Notes: generated from the letters alone by a model not told the origin. 64,000 nucleotides of DNA from DATAGF01 sp963813355 (GCA_963813355.1 CAWEYS010000023.1:124001-188000); one strand, 5' to 3'. Numbered from the stretch's first letter, positions 7,945-16,318 are shown. Translations and numbers: made by a program.

Positions 7945-10082
7945 CAGGACACCTTCCGCATGGGGGCGGCGCCGGCCATCAGGCGGCGCTCGGCGCCGTC
8001 CTGCGCGAAGCGGACCCTCACCAGCTCGCCCCCGCTCTCGATGGCCGTGACGACCCCCTCGCCGAAGGTCGCGTGGAGCACGTTGTCCCCGGTCGCGAGC
8101 GACGGCCGGGCGACGGGCGGGCCGGCGGGGCCGCCGCCCAGGGAGAGGGCGGGCCGTCGCGCCCCGGGCGGCTCGGCCAGGCAGTCGGGCGGGATCTCGG
8201 ACAGGAACCGCGACGGCAGCCGGTAGTCGCGCCCGCCGTGCATGGCCCGGCTCTCGGCGTGGGTGAGCACGAGGGTGCGCCGGGCGCGCGTGAGGCCGAC
8301 GTAGAAGAGCCGCCGCTCCTCCTCAAGGGCCTCGGGCGTGTCGGAGCGCACGTGCGGGAACAGGCCCTCCTCCAGGCCCGTGATCATGACGGTGTCGAAC
8401 TCGAGCCCCTTGGCGTTGTGGATGGTCATCAGCGTCACCGCTCCGGCGGACTGGTCGACCAGGTCGGCGTCGGCCTGCAGCGCGACCCCCTCGAGGAAGC
8501 CCGCGAGGGTGGGCTCGTCCTCGGTCCCCTCGTACTCGGCCGCCACGCGCACCATCTCGTCGAGGTTCTCGACCCGGCCCTGGGCCTCGAAGGTCCCCTC
8601 CCTCACGAACGCGTCGCGCAGGCCCGACCGCTGCAGCACGTCCTCCACGATCCGATCCAGGGGCGCGCCCGCGGCCGCCGCCGCGCGCACGTCGTCGAGC
8701 AGGCGCCCGACCTCGCCGATCGCCGCCCGCTGCGCCGGCTGCAGCCCCGGGGCCTCGTCGGCGTGGCGCAGCACCTCGCCGACCGGCACGTCCCGGGCGG
8801 CCGCGAAGGCCTCGAGCTTGGCGATCGCCCCGGGCCCGACGCCGCGCTTGGGCGCGCCCAGCATCCGCGCCAGGCTCACGCCGTCGGCGGGGTTCGCCGC
8901 GGCGCGCAGGTAGGACAGCAGGTCGCGGATCTCGGCCCGCTCGTAGAAGCGCGGCCCGCCGACGACGATGTAGGGCACCGACCGGCGCACGAGCTGGTCC
9001 TCGACGGAGCGGCTCTGGGCGTTGGTGCGGTAGAAGACGGCCACCTCCGACAGGCTCAGGCCCCGCGCGAGGGCGCGGTCGATCTCCGCCACCACGGCGC
9101 GCGCCTCCTCGTGCTCGTCGCGGCACGACATGGCGAGGATGGGGTCGCCCTCGCCCAGGGCGGTCCAGAGGCGCTTGGGGTGGCGGTGCGGGTTGTGGGA
9201 GACCACCGCGTTGGCCGCGCGCAGGATCACGCCGGTCGAGCGGTAGTTCTGCTCGAGGGCGACGACGCGCGCGTCGGGGTAGTCGCGCTCGAAGTCGAGG
9301 ATGTTGCGCACGTCGGCGCCCCGCCAGGAGTAGATGCCCTGGTCGTCGTCGCCGACCGCGACGACGTTGCGCTGCGGCTCGCCGAGCGCGCGCACCAGAC
9401 GGTACTGGGCGTGGTTCGTGTCCTGGTACTCGTCGACCAGCACGTGCACGAACCGCTGCTGCCAGCGCTCGCGCACCGGCGGGCTCGACTCGAGGAGCTG
9501 CGCCGTGACCATGAGCAGGTCGTCGAAGTCCATCGCCCCGTTCGCGAGCAGGGCGTCCTGGTAGCGCCGGTAGGCCCGGGCCACGATCTCGTCCTGGAAG
9601 GACGCCGCACGCAGGTCCTCGGGCCCCTCGAGGCGGCTCTTGGCGTCCGAGATGCGCGCCTGGACCATCTTCGGCGAGACCCGCTTGGGGTCGACCTGGT
9701 CCTCGACCAGGCAGCGCCGGATCAGCCGGAGCTGGTCGTCGGCGTCGTAGATGGAGAAGTCGCGCGCGTAGCCGGCCTCCTCGGCCTCGCGGCGCAGGAT
9801 CCGCACGCAGGCCGAGTGGAACGTGCTGGCCCAGATCGCCCGCGCCCGCGGGCCGACCAGCCGGCCGATGCGGTCGCGCATCTCGCCCGCCGCCTTGTTC
9901 GTGAAGGTGATGGCGAGGATCGCGTGGGGATCGACCCCCTCCTCGCCGATGAGGCGGGCCACCCGGTGCGTCAGCACGCGCGTCTTGCCGCTCCCGGCGC
10001 CGGCGAGCACGAGCAGCGGCCCGGCCCCGTGGAGGACGGCCTCGCGCTGCGGTGGGTTGAGGCCGTCCAGGAGGTCCGTCAC
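7944..10082 (-). CDS. pcrA: UvrD/PcrA-type ATP-dependent DNA helicase
   Basis: Superfamily 1A 3'-5' helicase for repair and replication-fork clearing. Motifs in order: Q-motif LNPPQREAV, Walker A AGAGSGKT, motif Ia TFTNKAAGEM, Walker B VDEYQDTN, motif III GDDDQGIYSWRGAD, motif IV EQNYRST, motif V MTIHNAKGLEFD and motif VI YVGLTRARR. The C-terminal segment with a TUDOR-like end (HATFGEGVVTAIE) is typical of PcrA. I chose the GTG at 10082 because a TAGGAT -10 sits 7 nt before it; an ATG at 10124 in frame would add 14 residues upstream of the family start. Confidence 0.93.
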   Translation of the reverse strand: MTDLLDGLNPPQREAVLHGAGPLLVLAGAGSGKTRVLTHRVARLIGEEGVDPHAILAITFTNKAAGEMRDRIGRLVGPRARAIWASTFHSACVRILRREAEEAGYARDFSIYDADDQLRLIRRCLVEDQVDPKRVSPKMVQARISDAKSRLEGPEDLRAASFQDEIVARAYRRYQDALLANGAMDFDDLLMVTAQLLESSPPVRERWQQRFVHVLVDEYQDTNHAQYRLVRALGEPQRNVVAVGDDDQGIYSWRGADVRNILDFERDYPDARVVALEQNYRSTGVILRAANAVVSHNPHRHPKRLWTALGEGDPILAMSCRDEHEEARAVVAEIDRALARGLSLSEVAVFYRTNAQSRSVEDQLVRRSVPYIVVGGPRFYERAEIRDLLSYLRAAANPADGVSLARMLGAPKRGVGPGAIAKLEAFAAARDVPVGEVLRHADEAPGLQPAQRAAIGEVGRLLDDVRAAAAAGAPLDRIVEDVLQRSGLRDAFVREGTFEAQGRVENLDEMVRVAAEYEGTEDEPTLAGFLEGVALQADADLVDQSAGAVTLMTIHNAKGLEFDTVMITGLEEGLFPHVRSDTPEALEEERRLFYVGLTRARRTLVLTHAESRAMHGGRDYRLPSRFLSEIPPDCLAEPPGARRPALSLGGGPAGPPVARPSLATGDNVLHATFGEGVVTAIESGGELVRVRFAQDGAERRLMAGAAPMRKVS

Positions 10083-10089
10083 CGCGGAA

Positions 10090-10095
10090 ATCCTA
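10090..10095 (-). promoter_or_regulatory. -10 element for a leaderless helicase transcript
   Basis: On the minus strand this reads TAGGAT, 7 nt before the GTG at 10082, with no RBS between. It decides the helicase start in favour of GTG 10082. Confidence 0.45.
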
Positions 10096-10126
10096 TCCCA
10101 GGGGTCCGACGCGACCCCGGCCACCG

Positions 10127-10951
10127 ATGGGCAGAATGGGCCGGTGCCCGTTCGACTTCCGGCCCCACCCGGTCGACGCCCGCCTCCTGCGCGGCCGCCG
10201 CGCGCTGGTGACCGGGGCCAGCTCCGGGATCGGAGCGGGCGTGGCGCTCGAGCTGGCGGCGCACGGCGCCGCCGTGGCCATCGTCTTCCGCTCGGGCCGC
10301 GACGACGCCCAGGCGATGGCCGACGCGGTGCGGGCCGCCGGCGGGGAGGCGGTGGCGGTGCAGATGGACGTGAGCCGCGAGGACGACGTGCGGCGCGGCT
10401 TCGCCGAGGCGGCCGCCGCGCTCGGGGCGCTCGACGTCGTGGTGAGCAACGCGGGCGTGCAGGACCCCCACCTCATGGTCGACATGAGCCTCGAGGACTG
10501 GGAGCTCGTGACGGGGGTCAACCTCACCGGGAGCTTCTTGGTCTGCCGCGAGGCCGCGCGGGCGATGCTCGCGGCCGGCGGTGGGGGCGCGATCGTCGTC
10601 GTGACCAGCGTCCACGACCGGATGCCGTGGGAGCGGTTCTCCCACTACGCGGCCTCGAAGGGCGGCGCCAAGCTGTTCGTGGAGTCGATCGCCAAGGAGC
10701 TCGCCCCCCACGGGATCCGGGTCAACGCCATCGCGCCGGGCGCGATCGCGACCCCCATCAACGACCACCTCCAGGACGACGACGAGGCTCGTGGCCGGGT
10801 CGAGGCCCAGATCCCCATGGGCCGGATGGGCCGGGTCGACGAGGTCGCCCCGGCCGTCGCCTGGCTCGCGTCCGAGCAGGCGTCCTACGTCACCGGCGCG
10901 ACCCTCCTGGTGGATGGGGGCCTCACCCTCTACCCGCCCGGGTCGGGATAG
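10127..10951 (+). CDS. SDR-family oxidoreductase (glucose 1-dehydrogenase-like)
   Basis: A classical short-chain dehydrogenase of 274 residues with cofactor motif TGASSGIGAGVALEL, the NAG motif VVSNAGVQ, catalytic Ser in VTSVHDRM and YAASKGG for Tyr/Lys, and the C-terminal YVTGATLLVDGGLTLYP. This combination fits the glucose-1-dehydrogenase/3-oxoacyl-ACP reductase cluster, but substrate cannot be fixed. An ATG at 10136 is an alternative start. It diverges from the helicase across a short region and converges on cysE (9 bp between stop codons). Confidence 0.85.
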   Translation: MGRMGRCPFDFRPHPVDARLLRGRRALVTGASSGIGAGVALELAAHGAAVAIVFRSGRDDAQAMADAVRAAGGEAVAVQMDVSREDDVRRGFAEAAAALGALDVVVSNAGVQDPHLMVDMSLEDWELVTGVNLTGSFLVCREAARAMLAAGGGGAIVVVTSVHDRMPWERFSHYAASKGGAKLFVESIAKELAPHGIRVNAIAPGAIATPINDHLQDDDEARGRVEAQIPMGRMGRVDEVAPAVAWLASEQASYVTGATLLVDGGLTLYPPGSG

Positions 10952-10960
10952 CCCGCGCGG

Positions 10961-11752
10961 CTAGATCCCGGACCCCGGGTTGAGGCCGAGGATGGAGGCG
11001 ATCTCCTCCTGCACCGTCGGGAGGCAGTCCTCGTCGTCGTCGTCCGCCCGCGGCTCGGGGGCCCGCCCGGCGCGGAGGTCCTTGACCTCGCGCTCGAGCT
11101 CCCCCACGCGGCGCACGAGGCAGGCGAGCGCCTCGGCGACCGGGTCGGGCAGGCGCGTGTGCTCGATGTCCGGCTGGTGGACGTCGCGGGGCACGCGCTG
11201 GCCGTTGACGATCACGGGGCGGCCCGGGTTGCCGACGACCGTGGAGTTCGCCGGCACGTCCTTGATCACGATCGAGCCGGCTCCCACCTTGGCGCCCTCG
11301 CCGATCACGACCGGGCCCAGCACGCGCGCCCCGGTGCCCACGATCACCCCGTCCCGCACCGTGGGGTGGCGCTTGCCGGTCTCCTTGCCGGTGCCGCCCA
11401 GCGTCACGCCCTGGTAGATCGTGACGTCCTCGCCGATCTCGGTCGTCTCGCCGATCACCACGCCCATGCCGTGGTCGATGAACAGCCCCGGGCCGATCTG
11501 CGCGCCGGGGTGGATCTCGATGCCGGTCAGGAAGCGCGAGAGCTGGCTGACCAGCCGGGCCGGGAGGCGCAGGTCGCGCTCGTAGAGGGAGTGCGCCGCC
11601 CGGTGCATCCAGAGGGCGTGGAGCCCCGGGTAGCAGAGCAGCACCTCGGCCAGGGACCGCGCGGCCGGGTCGCGCTCGCGTGCCACCTCGACGTCGCGGG
11701 AGAACGACCGCGCCGCATGTCGGATCCCAGAGAGCCGCGGGCGCCGTGGCAT
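10961..11752 (-). CDS. cysE: serine O-acetyltransferase CysE
   Basis: CysE makes O-acetylserine from serine and acetyl-CoA, the substrate of CysK. The protein has the N-terminal helical domain and then left-handed beta-helix hexapeptide repeats: IEIHPGAQIGPGLFIDHGMG with the active-site His/Asp, then VTLGGTGKETGKRHP and VVIGEGAKVGAGSIV. A C-terminal heptad region and an acidic DDDDED tail (about 60 residues) extend beyond the usual 200-230 residue form. I start at ATG 11752, just downstream of a TATACT -10; a longer reading to 11851 would run through the divergent gene. cysK is found 4.5 kb away. Confidence 0.9.
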   Translation of the reverse strand: MPRRPRLSGIRHAARSFSRDVEVARERDPAARSLAEVLLCYPGLHALWMHRAAHSLYERDLRLPARLVSQLSRFLTGIEIHPGAQIGPGLFIDHGMGVVIGETTEIGEDVTIYQGVTLGGTGKETGKRHPTVRDGVIVGTGARVLGPVVIGEGAKVGAGSIVIKDVPANSTVVGNPGRPVIVNGQRVPRDVHQPDIEHTRLPDPVAEALACLVRRVGELEREVKDLRAGRAPEPRADDDDEDCLPTVQEEIASILGLNPGSGI

Positions 11753-11757
11753 GCGGG

Positions 11758-11767
11758 CTAGTATAGG
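11758..11767. promoter_or_regulatory. overlapping divergent -10 elements between cysE and the NIL-domain gene
   Basis: The short stretch CTAGTATAGG reads TAGTAT (11759-11764) on the plus strand and TATACT (11767-11762) on the minus strand. Each hexamer fits the -10 consensus and both share bases 11762-11764. The minus box lies about 9 nt before the cysE ATG, giving a leaderless or nearly leaderless mRNA; the plus box would start RNA near 11771, before the RBS of the NIL gene. Confidence 0.55.
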
Positions 11768-11792
11768 CCCCCCTCGGCAGGAGGCGCCTTCC

Positions 11793-12029
11793 CTGAAACG
11801 GCAGAGGCTCAAGCTCACGTTCCCCGAGCCGCTCATCCAGGAGCCGATCATCTACTCGCTGGCGAAGCGCTTCGACGTGGTGACGAACATCCGCCGGGCG
11901 GACATCCGCGAGACCACCGGGTGGGTGCTGCTGGAGGTCACCGGGACCGAGCAGCGACTCGACGAGGCCCGCCGCCACCTCGAGGGCATCGGCGTGCGCG
12001 TTGACGACCTGGAGGCGTACCTCGAGTAG
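11793..12029 (+). CDS. NIL-domain protein (ferredoxin-like ligand-binding fold), probable CTG start
   Basis: A free-standing NIL domain of 78 residues: KLTFPEPLIQEPIIYSLAKR then a VTNIRRADIRETTGWVLLEV strand pair and a C-terminal DDLEAYLE. NIL domains are found at the C-terminus of methionine-importer ATPases (MetN) and fused to ferredoxins, and are linked to sulfur amino-acid sensing; this fits its position opposite cysE. The only well-spaced RBS (AGGAGG 11779-11784) lies 8 nt before a CTG, not before any ATG/GTG/TTG. An ATG at 11751 is in frame but lies upstream of the likely transcription start. Confidence 0.78.
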   Translation: MKRQRLKLTFPEPLIQEPIIYSLAKRFDVVTNIRRADIRETTGWVLLEVTGTEQRLDEARRHLEGIGVRVDDLEAYLE

Positions 12030-12702
12030 CGTCGCCGTCGCCGGGGCGTCGTGCCAGCCGGGGCCCTCCCCCACCGCACGGGCGCTCCGCCTGGACGGCC
12101 TGCGCGCCGAGGGGCCGGACGCGCTGCGGGCGCTCCTGGGGCAGCTCGCCGACCCCCCGTGGGACGCGGAGGTGGCCGACGGCGACCCGCTGGCGCCGAT
12201 GCTCGCCGCCGAGGGCTTCGAGCCCTACGCCCGGGTGGCGGTCATGGCGCGCCCGCTCGAGGGCCTGCCGCGGGCGCCCTTCGTCCCCGGCGTGGCGGTG
12301 GAGCCCTACCGCAACGAGTGGGCCGACGAGTTCACCGCGGTCGAGGCGGCCGCGATGGAGGGCCTGGCGGCGTTCGCCGAGATGGGCCAGCCGACCGGCT
12401 ACGAGGGGGCCGAGGGCTTCGACGCGATGGTCGCCGCGCGCGAGCAGGACGCGGGCCTGCGGGGCTTCGCCCAGGCGATGCTGCCCGAGGGCTGGATCAA
12501 CTGGCTCGGCGTGCACCCGGACGCGCGCCGCCGCGGCATCGGGCGGCTCCTGGTGGCCGAGCTCGCGCGCCGGGTGGCCGAGGCCCGCGGCACCCACCTG
12601 GCGGCCCTGGTCGAGGCCGACAGCGACGGCCAGGCCTTCCTCCGCGCCCTGGGCTTCAAGGAACGGGGCGAGCGGCGGACGCTGATGATCCGCCGAGAGT
12701 GA
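12001..12702 (+). CDS. GNAT-family N-acetyltransferase
   Basis: The C-terminal half has the acetyl-CoA binding core of GNAT enzymes: INWLGVHPDARRRGIGRLLV (motif A, with RRGIG as the pyrophosphate loop at about residue 178) and a closing FLRALGFKERGERRTLMI. The N-terminal half (about 1-120) resembles a degenerate second GNAT repeat. The acceptor is unknown. The TTG start at 12001 overlaps the NIL gene by 29 bp and is uncertain; no better start codon with an RBS is visible for about 30 codons downstream. Confidence 0.72.
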   Translation: MTTWRRTSSSVAVAGASCQPGPSPTARALRLDGLRAEGPDALRALLGQLADPPWDAEVADGDPLAPMLAAEGFEPYARVAVMARPLEGLPRAPFVPGVAVEPYRNEWADEFTAVEAAAMEGLAAFAEMGQPTGYEGAEGFDAMVAAREQDAGLRGFAQAMLPEGWINWLGVHPDARRRGIGRLLVAELARRVAEARGTHLAALVEADSDGQAFLRALGFKERGERRTLMIRRE

Positions 12703-12707
12703 CGTGC

Positions 12708-12729
12708 GACAGCCTACGCCGGGCCTCTT
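12708..12729 (+). repeat. dispersed intergenic repeat, copy A (22-bp core)
   Basis: This 22-base stretch, from GACAGCCTACG to GGGCCTCTT, is identical to the reverse complement of 16295-16316 and closely matches 35864-35885 and 37160-37181. Here the downstream part (GCGGGCCCGG) is replaced by unrelated bases, so the copy is truncated. It begins 6 bp after the stop of the acetyltransferase gene. The rest of the gap up to 12867 shows nothing I can name. Confidence 0.75.
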
Positions 12730-12867
12730 CGCGCGAATATTCCGGCAAGCGCGCGGAGATCGGCGGCCTCAGCCTTGAGGCCCCGGATCAGTCATCGCGC
12801 CCTGCCGGACCTCTGGCGCGTGCGACCGGGAGCCACGGTCCCGCCGCGGCACGGCGGTCCTCCCGGG

Positions 12868-13296
12868 TCATGCCGAGAGGCCGGCGGCGCTCCGCCGCCC
12901 GGCGCGCACCGCGCCCCAGAAGCCGCCGGTGGGCTGGCTCGGCCCCTCGCCGGCGTCCGTGCCGGTGCAGAGCACCACGCCGGGTGTCCCGCCGTGTCGT
13001 GCCGTGAGGCCGAAGCGGGCCAGGGCGGCGCGCACGGCCGGGACCACCTCCTGGCCGCTCGTGTGCAGCGGGAGCGGGCGAGAGAGGCGGCCCTCGGGGT
13101 CGAAGCGGCTTTCGTCACGGCTGCTCCAGAAGACGTAGGAGCCGAGCCCCTGAGGTGCGTCCTCGGCGAGCTGGGCGGCCAGGGCGCGCCCGGTCTCGGC
13201 GGGGTCCGAGCCGCAGGCCTCCCGGGCCAGGATCCCGTACGAGGAGAGGTCGGCGAAGGCCAGCAGGAGCCGGTCGCGGTCACCGATGTCGATCAT
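12868..13296 (-). CDS. hypothetical protein, DUF6891-like
   Basis: A 142-residue soluble protein. The pattern DRLLLAFADLSSYGILARE, then SYVFWSSRDESR, and VVPAVRAALARFGLTARHG resembles DUF6891 proteins, which have AFxxLxxxGIxAR, a YVF(F/W)xxxD strand and a C-terminal amphipathic helix with GLxxxWxG; this assignment is from memory of the pattern and is tentative. The family has no known function. It stands alone: a 290-bp gap (13297-13587), in which I see no gene or RNA, separates it from the SARP fusion. Confidence 0.5.
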   Translation of the reverse strand: MIDIGDRDRLLLAFADLSSYGILAREACGSDPAETGRALAAQLAEDAPQGLGSYVFWSSRDESRFDPEGRLSRPLPLHTSGQEVVPAVRAALARFGLTARHGGTPGVVLCTGTDAGEGPSQPTGGFWGAVRAGRRSAAGLSA

Positions 13297-13587
13297 CGCC
13301 CGGCCTCGAAGCGGTGAGCCGGTGCGGGACGCCGGCGCGGGGTCACGGGGGCTGGCCAGCGGCGGCGCCTGTCGTCCGAGGGGTGCCCGACCCAGCCTGG
13401 GCCCACCGGGGTGAGCGAGGCGCGGGTCGCGTGGTGCCGGCGGGAGTGCATCGTCGTTCCTCCGAGGAAGCGGTGGATGAGAGCGCGGCGGGCGCGGTCC
13501 CGCATGGCTCGAGAGGGAGGAAACAGCGACCCGGTAGCCCGTCGGTGGGGCTCCCGGTAAGTGTCCGGTAGCGGCTCCCCGGGCGGG

Positions 13588-15696
13588 CTACCGCACGACC
13601 GCGAACAGCCGCAGCGCGTCTGCGTCGCCGGTCACGGCGGGCCAGAGCGTCCCGCGCTCGGCGAACCTCAGCCCGGAGCCTGCCACGAGATCCCGCACCG
13701 TCGAGGACACCAGGGCTTCTCCGGGGCCGGCCTGGCCTGCCACGCCGGCGGCGATCTCGACGGCGACGCCCTGCGGCCGGCCGTTGACCAGCTCGCACTC
13801 GCCGGTGTGGAGCCCCGCGCGAACGTCCATCTGCGCCTCGGCGGCGTCCAGCACGGCGCACGCGCAGCGGATGGCCCGCGCCGGTCCGTCGAAGCTGGCG
13901 CGCATGCCGCCGTCCGCGGCGTCCAGCTCCTGGCCGCGGAAGCGCGGCAGATGGCGGCGCACGAGGGCACGGTGGCGCCGGGCGAGCTCCTCCCCCTCCG
14001 CTGCCCCAGGCGTCACCACGCGCGTCGACAGCACGGTGGCGAGGGCGCGATCCGGCTCCCGCGCCTCGTCCCCGAGCTCATCGAGGAAGCGCTCGATCTC
14101 GACGGTCACTGCGCCCTGATCGCCCTCCCAAGGCAGATGGTCGGCGCCTGGCACCTCGATGATTCGCGCCCCGGAGATGCGCTCGCCCATGTAGCGGGTG
14201 GCGTCGCGCAGGTACTCGCCCGCCCGGTAGAGGACGAGCGTCGGCACCCTGATCGTCGGCAGCACCTCGCGGACGTCGATCTCCCGGTTCATCACGGCGA
14301 GCTGGGCAGCCGCGCCCGGGCTCGCGCCTCGCACGATGTAGGAGGCGTACCAGCGCACGGCCTCCTCGTCGTGTGCCACTGACGGGGCTCGCTCCTCCAG
14401 GAAGTGCCGGGCGATCGGCACGCCCCACTGTCCCGGGGTTGGCTCGCGCGAGCCCAGGTCGTCCTCGCTCCGACCCACCGGGTAATCGACCGCCCACATC
14501 CGGCGCGCGAAGGTTCCAAGGAGGACCAACGCCGCGGTGCGCTCTGGGTACGTGGCGGCGAACAGCGTGGCCATTGGTCCGCCCTCCGAGATGCCGATGA
14601 GTGCCGCCCGGCTACTGCTCGCCGCGTCCATCACGGCGCGCACGTCGTCCATGCGCTCTTCCAGGGGAGCGACGCCTCCCACCCGGTCCGAGAGGCCCGT
14701 GCCCCTCTTGTCGAAGAGGATCAGGCGGCCCATCGAGGCCAGACGGCGGTAGAAGACCGCAATCTGCTCCCGCTCCCAGCTCGGCTGGAAGCTGCACACC
14801 CAACCGTGCACCAGCACGAGGTCGAGGGCGCCTTCACCGAGCACCTGGAAGGCAATCGCGACCCCGCCGGATCGAGCGTAGCGGACCTCGGCCTCGGCGC
14901 TCGGCCCGGGCGGAAGACGAGTCCGGTTGGGACCATCCGAGCGCTCGGGGACCGCCTCGATGACGTCGAGCTCCGGGTCCTGGCGGAGCAGCCTCCGCTC
15001 AAGCTGCTTGAGCGACGCGGAGGGCTCGAGACCGAGCTGGTCGTCCAGCTCGCGCCGGAAGTCGCCGTAGGCGGAGAGGGCCTCGGCCTGGCGCCCCGAG
15101 CGGTACAGCGCCAGCATGAGCAGCTCCCGCAGATGCTCCCGCAGAGGCAGACGCCCGATCAGCACCTCCAGCTCGCCAACCACGTCGGTGTGGCCGAGCA
15201 TGAGGTCCGCCTCGATCCGATCCTCCAGGCAGCCCTGGTGCAGCTGCTCCAGGCGGGCCGCCTCCGGTCCGGCAAAGGGCTCGGGAAACTCGGCCAGCGG
15301 AGGGCCGCGCCAGAGCGAAAGCGCCTCGTGGAGGCGTGACGCGGCCCTACGGGCGTCCCCGGCCAACAGCGCCGCTCGGCCCTCGGCACGCAGACCTGTG
15401 AAACGGGTGACGTTGACGTCGTCCGGTTCCACCTCCAGCGCGTAGCCGGGGGGCCGAGTGACCAGCACTCCGGTTGGGAGCACCCTGCGCAACCGCGATA
15501 CGTGGATCTGCACCATCTTGCCCGCCGTGTCCGGCACGTTCTCGCCCCAGAGGTCGTCGATGAGGCGGTCAGCCGCCACGGTGCGGTTGACGTCCATCAG
15601 CAGACGGGCAAGGAGGGCGCGCTGCTTTCGCCCGCCAAGGGCGAGCGGCCTCTCGCCGTGCACCGCCTCCAGCGGGCCGAGGAGGCGGAATTTCAT
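13588..15696 (-). CDS. SARP/BTAD regulator fused to alpha/beta hydrolase and degenerate adenylate cyclase domain
   Basis: A 702-residue three-part protein. Residues 1-90 are an OmpR-like winged helix (LGGRKQRALLARLLMDVN, AADRLIDDLWGE, VSRLRRVL); about 95-245 is a bacterial transcriptional activation domain; about 270-520 is an alpha/beta hydrolase with oxyanion region LVLVHGW, nucleophile elbow GISEGG (near 367) and a late GADHLPWEG histidine; 535-700 resembles a class III nucleotide cyclase. In the cyclase part the metal-binding FTDIV motif has become STRVV and TGDG has become ADGG, so cyclase activity is unlikely. It is a probable soluble transcription regulator with a ligand-hydrolysing or ligand-sensing module. 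The RBS is GAAGGACGAGG. Confidence 0.85.
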   Translation of the reverse strand: MKFRLLGPLEAVHGERPLALGGRKQRALLARLLMDVNRTVAADRLIDDLWGENVPDTAGKMVQIHVSRLRRVLPTGVLVTRPPGYALEVEPDDVNVTRFTGLRAEGRAALLAGDARRAASRLHEALSLWRGPPLAEFPEPFAGPEAARLEQLHQGCLEDRIEADLMLGHTDVVGELEVLIGRLPLREHLRELLMLALYRSGRQAEALSAYGDFRRELDDQLGLEPSASLKQLERRLLRQDPELDVIEAVPERSDGPNRTRLPPGPSAEAEVRYARSGGVAIAFQVLGEGALDLVLVHGWVCSFQPSWEREQIAVFYRRLASMGRLILFDKRGTGLSDRVGGVAPLEERMDDVRAVMDAASSSRAALIGISEGGPMATLFAATYPERTAALVLLGTFARRMWAVDYPVGRSEDDLGSREPTPGQWGVPIARHFLEERAPSVAHDEEAVRWYASYIVRGASPGAAAQLAVMNREIDVREVLPTIRVPTLVLYRAGEYLRDATRYMGERISGARIIEVPGADHLPWEGDQGAVTVEIERFLDELGDEAREPDRALATVLSTRVVTPGAAEGEELARRHRALVRRHLPRFRGQELDAADGGMRASFDGPARAIRCACAVLDAAEAQMDVRAGLHTGECELVNGRPQGVAVEIAAGVAGQAGPGEALVSSTVRDLVAGSGLRFAERGTLWPAVTGDADALRLFAVVR

Positions 15697-15698
15697 CG

Positions 15699-15920
15699 CC
15701 TCGTCCTTCGGCGAAGACGATCTCGTCTCCCACCTCCCTCACGGCCAGGCGGGCGCGGATCTTCTCGTCGGCCGGCTCGTGCACCACAGGGGCCGGCCTC
15801 GACCGGCCCCTCCGGGACCTCAGGCCGGGGCACTTGCACTGCGATCCGGCCCGCGGAGCACGTCTTGACGCCAACCACCTTGTCGTCGCGCGGCACGTGC
15901 ACCTCGAAGCCCCAGAGCAT
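15699..15920 (-). other. possible small ORF upstream of the SARP gene, broken by frameshift
   Basis: Two overlapping reading frames give protein-like sequence: MLWGFEVHVPRDDKVVGVK continuing to VQVPRPEVPEGPVEAGP, then after one extra C near 15795 VVHEPADEKIRARLAVREV and GDEIVFAEG. Removing a single base joins them and would end next to the SARP start. I do not recognise a family. The remaining gap 15921-16223 shows nothing I can support. Confidence 0.25.
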
Positions 15921-16223
15921 CGGAGAAGCGCCCGAGAGCCAGCTGCGAAGGGGCTGGGCGTCCACTCTCGGGAGGCGACGCGACTCGGAAGAACTGTCCG
16001 GCGCCCTGGCTACGGCCCCCCCCGGTTGTCGCGCAGGGCTTCTCGACCGCTCTACGAATGAGGCGCTGCTGGGAGCAGAAAGCTCGCCCATGTTGACAGA
16101 GCCAGCGGCGGTTCAAGACAAGGGCCCTGCACCGAGGTCCGTCCACGGGCACCTCCAGGATCGCCTCCGCCGCGTGAGCAGCCCAGCCCCGGCTACCGCC
16201 GAAGAGAAGCCTGGCTTCTGAAC

Positions 16224-16316
16224 GGCCTCTTAGCGGGCCCGACGGGCGGCCATCAGGCCCCGGCCGGGGGCCGATGGCCTCCGCCGGGCCCGCTAAGAGG
16301 CCCGGCGTAGGCTGTC
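16224..16316 (-). repeat. dispersed intergenic repeat, copy B, forming a long hairpin after cysK
   Basis: Perfect 17-base arms GGCCTCTTAGCGGGCCC (16224-16240) and its complement (16286-16302) enclose further matching blocks (GGCCATC against GATGGCC) and a CCCCGGCCGGGG centre, so almost the whole 79 bases can fold into one stem. On the minus strand the conserved flank GACAGCCTACGCC (16316-16304) comes first, 2 bases after the cysK stop codon. The position fits a transcription terminator or 3'-end protecting structure. The same arm and flank recur at copies A, C and D. Confidence 0.8.
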
Positions 16317-16318
16317 GC

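Noticed and set aside
8073..10211. A 712-codon plus-strand frame
   Set aside because: Mirror frame of the helicase gene; His/Arg/Gly-rich product without a domain.
10961..11851. Longer cysE starting at 11851
   Set aside because: The extra 33 residues overlap the RBS, promoter and coding part of the divergent NIL gene and do not resemble CysE.
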